Source of the DNA: an uncultured beta proteobacterium
Lineage (GTDB): Bacteria; Pseudomonadota; Gammaproteobacteria; Burkholderiales; Burkholderiaceae_C
Assembly: GCA_903834645.1 (NCBI GenBank)
Contig: CAILKA010000642.1
Coordinates: 1-11,101 of the forward strand
Direction: 5' to 3'
DNA length: 11,101 nt
Below the pieces are notes generated by a model. The model ran no database searches. It saw only the letters and a list, made by a program, of their open reading frames with translations, and was not told the DNA's origin. Shown here piece by piece: positions 6,080 through 11,101 of the stretch; within the stretch, counting starts at the first letter, position 1; each line of letters begins with the position of its first letter. A program made the translations under genes and the position numbers.

Positions 6080-7684
6080 ATGCTCCAGACCTACACCTTC
6101 CCGCAGTTCGACTACCGGATCAGCGACGAGCAGCGCGCCGGCGTGTCCACGCGCCATCCGGTGGTGATCGTCGGCGCCGGCCCGGTGGGCCTCACGCAGG
6201 CGCTCGATCTGGCCAGCCGTGGCGTGCCCACCGTGGTCCTGGACGACAACAACACCGTGAGCGTGGGCTCGCGAGCGGTGTGCTACGCCAAGCGCACGCT
6301 CGAGATCTGGGATCGGCTGGGGATCGGCGAAGCCTGCGTCGAGCAGGGCGTGCAGTGGAAGGTGGGGAAGGTGTACTTCCGCGACGAGCTCGCCTACGCC
6401 TTCGATCTGTTGCCCGAGGCCGATCACAAGATGCCGGCGATGATCAACCTCCAGCAATACCACCTGGAGGAGCGCCTCGTGCGTGCCTGCGAGGCCTCGG
6501 CGCGCGTGGATTTGCGCTGGAAGCACAAGGTGGTGGCCGTGCAGCCTCACGACGACCATGTGTCGCTGACGGTGGAAACACCCGACGGGGCGTTTGCGAT
6601 GCAAGCGCAATGGGTGATCGCCGCCGACGGCGCCAACAGCGATGTACGGCGCATGCTCGGCGCAGACTTCAGCGGCCAGTTCTTCCAGGACCGCTTCCTG
6701 ATCGCCGACGTCGTGATGAAGGCCGACTTCCCGACCGAGCGCTGGTTCTGGTTCGACCCGCCTTTCCATCGCAACCAGAGCGTGCTGCTCCACAAGGAGT
6801 GCGACAACGTCTGGCGCATCGACTTCCAGCTCGGCTGGGACGCCGATCCGGCCGAGGAGAAGCAGCCCGAGAAGGTGATCCCGCGCATCCAGGCCATGCT
6901 CGGGCCCGATGTCGAGTTCGAACTCGAATGGGTGTCGGTCTACCAGTTCGCCTGCCGGCGCATCGACGCCTTCCGCCACGGGCGCGTGATCTTCAGCGGC
7001 GACGCCGCGCATCAGGTCTCGCCCTTTGGCGCGCGCGGCGCGAATTCGGGTGTGCAGGACTGCGACAACCTGGGCTGGAAGCTGCAGGCGGTGCTGGCAG
7101 GGGCTGCGCCGCAGTCGCTGCTCGACACGTTCCACGAGGAACGGGCCGCAGCAGCTGACGACAACATCGGCCACTCCACGCGCGCCACCGACTTCATCAC
7201 GCCCAAGAGCCGGGCGTCGCTGCGGCTGCGAAACGCGGTGCTCGAGCTCGCGCGCACCGAGCCCTTCGCGCGCCCGCTCGTCAACAGCGGGCGGCTGTCG
7301 ACGCCCACGCCTTATGTCGGCTCATCCCTCAACACACCTGACGCCAAGCCCTTTGCCGGGCGCATGCATCCGGGCGCACCGTGCGCGGATGCGCCCATCG
7401 TGAGGGCAGGGCAGGAAGGTTGGCTGCTCGAGCAGCTCGGACGGGGCTTCACGCTGCTGAGCTTCGGGCCTGCCCGGCCGGTGCGCGCAGGTGGCCTGAC
7501 GGCCGATGTGCTCGAGGTCGGCCGCGACGTCGACGATGCCCGCGGCCTGCTCACCCAGCGCTACGACGGCCGGCCTGGCACCGTGTACCTGGTCCGCCCC
7601 GACCAGCACGTGGCCGCGCGCTGGCGCACCTTCGACGAGGAGCAGGTGCGCCAGGCGATGTGCCGCGCCCTCAAGCTGGCCTGA
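6080..7684 (+). CDS. FAD-dependent aromatic monooxygenase, MhaA/MhpA-like
   Basis: A 534-residue class A flavoprotein hydroxylase (p-hydroxybenzoate hydroxylase fold), which hydroxylates phenolic rings with NAD(P)H and O2. Its order of motifs is the FAD-binding Rossmann motif VVIVGAGPVGL (28-38); the region with SRAVCYAKRTLEIWDRLG that follows the FAD ribose-binding turn; the DG motif IAADGANSDVRRMLG (180-194); the GD motif VIFSGDAAHQVSPFGARG (303-320), which contacts FAD; then NSGVQDCDNLGWKL; and a C-terminal thioredoxin-like domain from about 430, typical of the MhpA/phenol hydroxylase branch. Length and the DUF2783 gene 19 bases downstream match the two-part 3-hydroxyphenylacetate 6-hydroxylase MhaA/MhaB of Pseudomonas putida, which makes homogentisate; fahA in the same operon agrees with that. 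The substrate remains inferred, and 3-hydroxyphenylpropionate or another phenol is possible. The ribosome-binding site is weak. Confidence 0.9.
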   Translation: MLQTYTFPQFDYRISDEQRAGVSTRHPVVIVGAGPVGLTQALDLASRGVPTVVLDDNNTVSVGSRAVCYAKRTLEIWDRLGIGEACVEQGVQWKVGKVYFRDELAYAFDLLPEADHKMPAMINLQQYHLEERLVRACEASARVDLRWKHKVVAVQPHDDHVSLTVETPDGAFAMQAQWVIAADGANSDVRRMLGADFSGQFFQDRFLIADVVMKADFPTERWFWFDPPFHRNQSVLLHKECDNVWRIDFQLGWDADPAEEKQPEKVIPRIQAMLGPDVEFELEWVSVYQFACRRIDAFRHGRVIFSGDAAHQVSPFGARGANSGVQDCDNLGWKLQAVLAGAAPQSLLDTFHEERAAAADDNIGHSTRATDFITPKSRASLRLRNAVLELARTEPFARPLVNSGRLSTPTPYVGSSLNTPDAKPFAGRMHPGAPCADAPIVRAGQEGWLLEQLGRGFTLLSFGPARPVRAGGLTADVLEVGRDVDDARGLLTQRYDGRPGTVYLVRPDQHVAARWRTFDEEQVRQAMCRALKLA

Positions 7685-7703
7685 ACCGCAGAGCCCCGAC
7701 GCC

Positions 7704-7910
7704 ATGCCCCTGCACCGCGAACCCCGGATCCCCGACCCCGACACCTTCTACGCCGAGCTGATCGCGAGCCAGCGTGACCTGAGCGACGAGCAGGCCGACA
7801 CGATGCTCGCCAAGCTCGTGCTGATCCTGGCCAACCACGTGGGGGACCGATCGGTGCTGTCCGAAGCGATCGCGCTGGCGCGCGAGAACACGCTCTCGGC
7901 TCGCCCCTGA
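7704..7910 (+). CDS. Small DUF2783-type protein, possible monooxygenase coupling protein
   Basis: A 68-residue protein beginning MPLHREPRIPDPDTFYAELI. The DPDTFYAELIASQRDLSDEQ segment, then LAKLVLILANHVGDRSVLSEAIALAR, match my memory of the DUF2783 family, small proteins encoded next to FAD monooxygenases. It looks all-helical, has no membrane segment and no signal peptide. It lies 19 bases after the monooxygenase stop. In P. putida the small coupling protein MhaB, encoded beside MhaA, is needed for efficient hydroxylation of 3-hydroxyphenylacetate; this gene has the same size and position. The ATG at 7704 starts just before the conserved block; the frame stays open upstream to 7506, but that part overlaps the monooxygenase. 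There is no strong Shine-Dalgarno, so translation may be coupled. It ends 6 bases from the convergent DUF72 gene. Confidence 0.85.
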   Translation: MPLHREPRIPDPDTFYAELIASQRDLSDEQADTMLAKLVLILANHVGDRSVLSEAIALARENTLSARP

Positions 7911-7916
7911 ACGGGC

Positions 7917-8945
7917 TCAGGCGGCCAGGACGCGCGCCAGTTCGACCACCGACAACGGAGCCGAGCCCTCGGCCTTGTTGTTGATGGTGACGAATGCGCG
8001 GTGCCCGGCATCGAGCGTGGCGGCGACCACGCGGGCCACGGCGGCGCGGGTGCCGGGGTCGGGGGCCTGCAGGCGGTCGAACGGCGCGAAGCGATCGTAG
8101 GCCTGCTGGTAGGCCAGGCCGCGCTGCAGGTTCCAGCGGCACACGAAGTCCCCGGGCCAGGTGGCGCGTAGCATGTCGAGCTGCGCCTCAGCTCCGGGCA
8201 TCCGGTCGTGCAGGCCGAGCACGTAGCGCACCCGGTGAGCCTTGAGCTGGGCTGCCATGCGCGGGGTGAGCAGCGCGGGGTCACGCAATTCGAGCCCTGC
8301 CGTGACTCCCTCGGGCAGTGCAGGGACAACCGCGGACCACAGCCGCTCCAGCCGTTCGTGCAGCTGCGCGTGATCGAGCACCCAGGCTGGCGGCAGGGGA
8401 GACAGCTGGAACACGAGCACACCCAGGCTCTCACCCAAGCCCTCCAGGGCAGGCTGAACAGCGGCTGCCAGCGTCGTATCGGGGTCGAGGAAGCCTGGGT
8501 TGGCGCGTGAGGGGCGGCCCTGCCCGGCCTCGCGCACGCTGGCGTCGGTGACCAGGGCAGGGGCCTTGACGACGAAGCGAAAGCCCTTGGGAACCTGGGC
8601 AGCGAGGGCTGCCAGGGTGCTGGGCGACGCCGGCCGGTAGAACGTGCGGTCGAGGCTGACGGTGCGCAGGAGAGGGTGCTTTGCATAGGGCGCCAGGCCA
8701 TGGCGCGAGAGCCAGGGCGCGGGAGCCGTCCGGTCGTAGACGAGCCCGGCCCAACCTGGGAAGTGCCACGACGAGGTGCCCAGGTGCAGGCGATCGCCCC
8801 AGCGTGCTCGAAGGCGCTCGGCCAGATCCCGCCAGTCCTCGGAGACAGGCGCGGCGCCGACACGGCCCGAGGCGGGCCCTTCCGGGCCGGGCTGCTCCGG
8901 GCTGGGCCCGGGCATGGGATCGAAAAGCGAGGTCTGACCAGACAT
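7917..8945 (-). CDS. DUF72 domain protein (TIM-barrel-like, function unknown)
   Basis: A 342-residue DUF72 family (YecE-like) protein. Family blocks are visible in order: LHLGTSSWHFPGWAGLVYDR (53-72), LRTVSLDRTFYRPAS (93-107, where most members have EVNxTFY), GFRFVVKAP (121-129), LGVLVFQLSP, TAGLELRDPALL, and near the C-terminus FVTINNKAEGSAPLSVVELARVL. Biochemical function is not established for the family; a barrel fold related to nucleases has been proposed. The ATG at 8943-8945 lies just before QTSLFD, which resembles the sliding-clamp-binding motif, followed by a Pro/Gly-rich linker to about residue 34. A longer frame to 9002 is less likely because it would run through the promoter palindrome. 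There is no Shine-Dalgarno; the -10 box ends 8 bases before the ATG, so the mRNA may be leaderless. It is divergent from fhs and convergent with the DUF2783 gene. Confidence 0.88.
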   Translation of the reverse strand: MSGQTSLFDPMPGPSPEQPGPEGPASGRVGAAPVSEDWRDLAERLRARWGDRLHLGTSSWHFPGWAGLVYDRTAPAPWLSRHGLAPYAKHPLLRTVSLDRTFYRPASPSTLAALAAQVPKGFRFVVKAPALVTDASVREAGQGRPSRANPGFLDPDTTLAAAVQPALEGLGESLGVLVFQLSPLPPAWVLDHAQLHERLERLWSAVVPALPEGVTAGLELRDPALLTPRMAAQLKAHRVRYVLGLHDRMPGAEAQLDMLRATWPGDFVCRWNLQRGLAYQQAYDRFAPFDRLQAPDPGTRAAVARVVAATLDAGHRAFVTINNKAEGSAPLSVVELARVLAA

Positions 8946-8953
8946 GCAAGACG

Positions 8954-8981
8954 ATTGTGAGGCAGCCTCAACCCTCACAAT
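8954..8981. promoter_or_regulatory. Symmetrical bidirectional promoter between DUF72 and fhs
   Basis: ATTGTGAGG (8954-8962), a 10-base spacer, and CCTCACAAT (8973-8981) form a perfect 9-bp inverted repeat. Read rightward it offers TTGTGA (8955-8960, 4/6 to -35) and CACAAT (8976-8981, 4/6 to -10); read leftward it offers the same two hexamers. Spacing is 15 bp each way. The rightward start would fall near 8988, giving fhs a short leader with GGAGGA at 9004-9009. The leftward start would fall next to the DUF72 ATG. The same symmetry could instead bind a dimeric repressor. Confidence 0.5.
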
Positions 8982-9013
8982 GCCGCCCTGTACAGCGCCC
9001 ACCGGAGGATCCC

Positions 9014-10690
9014 GTGCCCCTCAGCGACATTGAAATCGCCCAGCAGGCGAGCCTGCGCCGCATCACCGAGCTCGCCCGTGACCGCCTGGGGATCGATGAC
9101 GCGCACCTGATCCCGTACGGCCACCACAAGGCCAAGATCGCGCTGCCCTTCATTGACTCATTGCAGGACCGCCCCGACGGCAAGCTCGTGCTGGTGACCG
9201 CCATCAGCCCCACGCCGGCAGGAGAGGGCAAGACCACGACCACGGTGGGCCTGGGCGACGCCTTGAACCACATCGGCAAGCGCGCGGTCGTGGCGCTGCG
9301 CGAGCCGTCTCTCGGGCCTGTGTTCGGCATGAAGGGTGGGGCTGCAGGAGGAGGGCGGGCGCAGGTGGTTCCGATGGAAGACATCAACCTGCACTTCACC
9401 GGCGACTTCAACGCCATCGCACTGGCCAACAACCTCCTGGCGGCGGCCCTCGACAACCACGTGCACCACGGCAACGCACTCGACATCGACGTGCGCCGCA
9501 TCAGCTGGCGCCGGGTCGTCGACATGAACGACCGGGCCTTGCGCCGCCTTACCGTCGGCCTGGGCGGGCCCGGCAACGGCTACCCGCGCGAGGACGGATT
9601 CGACATCGTCGTCGCGTCCGAGGTGATGGCGATCCTGTGCCTGGCCACTTCGCTCAAGGACCTCAAGGAGCGGCTGGGCCGCATCGTGGTGGCGCAGACG
9701 CGCGACCGCCGGCCCGTGCGCGCGGCCGACCTCAAGGTGCACGGCGCGATGGCAGTGCTGCTCAAGGACGCTCTCGCTCCGAACCTCGTGCAGACGCTGG
9801 AGAACAACCCGGCGATCCTGCACGGAGGGCCCTTTGCCAACATCGCGCACGGGTGCAACTCGGTGCTGGCCACGCGCACGGCGCTCAAGCTGGCCGACTA
9901 CGTGGTCACGGAAGCAGGATTCGGCGCCGACCTGGGCGCGGAGAAGTTCGTCGACATCAAGTGCCGCAAGTCGGGCCTGCGGCCGCAGGCGGCGGTGATC
10001 GTCGCCACGGTGCGCGCGCTGAAGTACCACGGCGGTGTGGCGCTGGGTGAGCTCGGGCGCGAGAACGTCGAGGCGTTATCGAAGGGTCTGGCCAACCTGC
10101 GGCGCCATGTGGAGAACGTGACGCAGCGCTACGGCTTGCCGTGTGTCGTCAGCGTCAACCACTTCATCCAGGACACCGAGGCCGAGCATGGGCTGCTGCG
10201 CGAGCAGATCGGCGCGCTGGGCGTGCCGGTGCTCACGGCCCGCCACTGGGCAGAGGGCGGCTCCGGAGCGGCCGACGTGGCGCGCGCGGTGGTGAGCCTG
10301 TGCGAGCAGCCTTCCGCGTTGCGCTTCGTCTACGAGGACGGGGACGCCCTGTGGGAGAAGATGAGGAAGATCGCCACCGACGTCTACGGCGCGGCCGGCA
10401 TCACGGCCTCGGCCGACGTCCGGGCCCAGATCCAGCAACTGCAGGACAGCGGCTACGGACACCTGCCGGTGTGTGTGGCAAAAACGCAGTACAGCTTCTC
10501 GACCGACCCGAAGGCGCTCGGAGCACCGACCGGTCACACCGTGACCGTTCGAGAGGTGCGTCTGGCCGCAGGTGCGGAATTCGTCGTGATGATCTGCGGG
10601 GACATCATGACGATGCCTGGGCTGCCGAAGGTGCCGGCGGCTGAGCAGATCGACCTGGACGACGAGGGCCGGGTCGTCGGACTGTTCTGA
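9014..10690 (+). CDS. fhs: Formate-tetrahydrofolate ligase (10-formyl-THF synthetase)
   Basis: This enzyme joins formate to tetrahydrofolate with ATP, giving 10-formyl-THF for purine and formyl-Met-tRNA synthesis or for formate assimilation and detoxification. The 558 residues match the family length (about 557). Signatures visible are the nucleotide-binding loop TPAGEGKTTTTVGLGDAL (67-84), the REPSLGPVFGMKGGAAGGG block (96-114), VPMEDINLHFTGDFNAIALANN (119-140), and later VTEAGFGADLGAEKF. The residue after GGAAGGG is Arg, where clostridial enzymes have Tyr. The start is GTG at 9014, fixed by GGAGGA at 9004-9009, four bases upstream; the frame is open back to 8681, but there it runs through the divergent DUF72 gene. 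It is probably transcribed alone: a bidirectional promoter lies upstream and a terminator-like hairpin downstream. Many bacteria lack fhs and rely on FolD, so its presence points to formate handling. Confidence 0.97.
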   Translation: MPLSDIEIAQQASLRRITELARDRLGIDDAHLIPYGHHKAKIALPFIDSLQDRPDGKLVLVTAISPTPAGEGKTTTTVGLGDALNHIGKRAVVALREPSLGPVFGMKGGAAGGGRAQVVPMEDINLHFTGDFNAIALANNLLAAALDNHVHHGNALDIDVRRISWRRVVDMNDRALRRLTVGLGGPGNGYPREDGFDIVVASEVMAILCLATSLKDLKERLGRIVVAQTRDRRPVRAADLKVHGAMAVLLKDALAPNLVQTLENNPAILHGGPFANIAHGCNSVLATRTALKLADYVVTEAGFGADLGAEKFVDIKCRKSGLRPQAAVIVATVRALKYHGGVALGELGRENVEALSKGLANLRRHVENVTQRYGLPCVVSVNHFIQDTEAEHGLLREQIGALGVPVLTARHWAEGGSGAADVARAVVSLCEQPSALRFVYEDGDALWEKMRKIATDVYGAAGITASADVRAQIQQLQDSGYGHLPVCVAKTQYSFSTDPKALGAPTGHTVTVREVRLAAGAEFVVMICGDIMTMPGLPKVPAAEQIDLDDEGRVVGLF

Positions 10691-10696
10691 GAGCGA

Positions 10697-10735
10697 CGGG
10701 TGATTCGACCGGAGTCGTCCGGCACCCGGGTTTCT
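10697..10735 (+). terminator. Candidate fhs terminator (bulged hairpin)
   Basis: CGGGTG (10697-10702) pairs with CACCCG (10723-10728), and directly inside, CCGGA (10709-10713) pairs with TCCGG (10718-10722) around the loop GTCG. The 3' arms are contiguous, so this is an 11-bp stem with a 6-base bulge on the 5' side. It is followed by GGTTTCTC, a poor T-run. It begins 6 bases after the fhs stop. It is plausible as an intrinsic or assisted terminator. Confidence 0.45.
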
Positions 10736-10740
10736 CAGTC

Positions 10741-10768
10741 AGTTGACATAATATACATCGTAGCGCTT
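10741..10768 (-). other. dif-like XerC/XerD recombination site candidate
   Basis: Read on the minus strand, the site has the arm AAGCGCTACGA, centre TGTATA and arm TTATGTCAACT. The centre is identical to that of E. coli dif, and the second arm matches the XerD arm (TTATGTTAAAT) at 9 of 11 bases. The XerC arm is degenerate: 2 of 11 matches without gaps, though GCGC is present one base out of register. The site is 36% GC inside a GC-rich region and lies between two convergent genes, its edge overlapping the last base of the TAA of the minus-strand gene. A chromosomal dif, or an attachment site of a Xer-using element, is possible. Confidence 0.45.
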
Positions 10769-11004
10769 TAAGGCAGATCGCTGCCTTCCTCGTCCTGGCC
10801 CGCTGCCTCCAGCTGAGCATCGATCTGTGCGTCGTAGGCGGCCAGGTTCGAATCCTGCGTACGCGGAATCAACGGCCGATCGAGCGGACGGCACACACGC
10901 GCCTTCAGGCGCGCCAGGCGCTCGGAGCGTTCCATCGCCTGGATCACGCCCTCCGGGTTCATCATCAGTGCGAACGGGTTGGCGAGCTCGAGTCCGGTTG
11001 CCAT
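10768..11004 (-). CDS. Small protein of unknown function, 78 residues
   Basis: I do not recognise a named family, though the opening MATGLELANPFALMMNPEGVIQAMERSERLARLKARVCRPLDRP looks like a conserved Burkholderiales protein I have seen only as hypothetical. The start is strong: on the minus strand AAGGAG lies 7 bases before the ATG. The first two thirds look helical and basic (ERSERLARLKAR, then VCRPLDRPLIPR); the C-terminal third is acidic (YDAQIDAQLEAAGQDEEGSD). There is no signal peptide or membrane helix; a single Cys sits at about residue 38. It is convergent with fhs, and its stop codon touches the dif-like site. Good codon usage and the ribosome-binding site argue that it is real. About 97 bases of upstream sequence (11005-11101) contain a 5-bp hairpin (GCACC/GGTGC, 11045-11057) but no clear promoter. 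Confidence 0.75.
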   Translation of the reverse strand: MATGLELANPFALMMNPEGVIQAMERSERLARLKARVCRPLDRPLIPRTQDSNLAAYDAQIDAQLEAAGQDEEGSDLP

Positions 11005-11101
11005 GTAGTACTCCTTCGGTTCAAGGTGAACTCATGATGGACCGGCACCAGGGGTGCTGCCATTCGGCGCGGCGCCATCCCTTGTGTCAGCGCAATTCCG
11101 A

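Noticed and set aside
5350..7158. A 602-codon plus-strand frame overlapping fahA, the VOC gene and the monooxygenase gene
   Set aside because: It is out of frame with all three, Arg/Ala/Gly-rich throughout, and has no domain signature; long frames are expected by chance at this GC content.
5687..7174. A 495-codon open frame on the minus strand opposite the VOC and monooxygenase genes
   Set aside because: Shadow of two well-supported coding regions; low-complexity composition and no family motif or ribosome-binding site.
7906..7921. CCTGA-N6-TCAGG inverted repeat between the convergent DUF2783 and DUF72 genes as a two-way terminator
   Set aside because: The stem is only 5 bp, includes the two stop codons, which are complementary by nature in this arrangement, and has no T-run on either side.
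8954..8981. Resemblance of ATTGTGAG half-sites to the lac operator
   Set aside because: The half-sites match but are separated by 10 bases, unlike the near-abutting lac operator, and no LacI-family gene is nearby. The promoter reading explains the symmetry better.
10743..10748. TTGACA, a perfect -35 hexamer
   Set aside because: No acceptable -10 box lies 16-18 bp downstream (CTTTAA at best), and rightward transcription would run antisense into the small gene. It is better explained as part of the dif-like arm.

Overview
The window looks like a chromosomal segment of a GC-rich betaproteobacterium of the order Burkholderiales. The grounds are base composition and codon use, the tilS–lysC–tRNA-Ser(GCU) order that I recall as common in that order, and protein sequences that read like Comamonadaceae/Sphaerotilaceae-type homologues. 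I cannot name the genus. I see no insertion sequence, integrase, phage gene or CRISPR array.

Layout, left to right. (1) 1-2458, + strand: the 3' part of tilS (tRNA-Ile lysidine synthase, cut by the window edge), lysC (aspartokinase, with a probable internal start for a separate regulatory subunit) and a class II tRNA-Ser(GCU). (2) 2610-3539, - strand: an EamA/DMT-family inner-membrane transporter. (3) 3668-7910, + strand: a compact probable operon of five genes. These are a glyoxalase I-like VOC protein, fumarylacetoacetase (fahA), a second single-module VOC protein, a class A FAD aromatic-ring monooxygenase, and a 68-residue DUF2783-type protein. The last two resemble the flavoprotein plus small coupling protein of 3-hydroxyphenylacetate 6-hydroxylase (MhaA/MhaB). 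With fahA this points to degradation of an aromatic compound through homogentisate or a similar hydroquinone. (4) 7917-8945, - strand: a DUF72 protein with a possible sliding-clamp-binding motif at its N-terminus. (5) 9014-10690, + strand: fhs (formate-tetrahydrofolate ligase), divergent from the DUF72 gene across a symmetrical promoter. (6) 10768-11004, - strand: a small protein of unknown function, convergent with fhs.

The most interesting non-coding signal is an AT-rich 28-bp site at 10741-10768, between the convergent fhs and small-protein genes. Its centre and one arm closely match the XerCD/dif recombination site. Next come the palindromic bidirectional promoter at 8954-8981 and the possibility that the 3668-7910 operon is a self-contained hydroxylation, ring-cleavage, isomerisation and hydrolysis route that uses VOC proteins in place of the usual HmgA and MaiA. 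No gene-free stretch exceeds about 150 bases.
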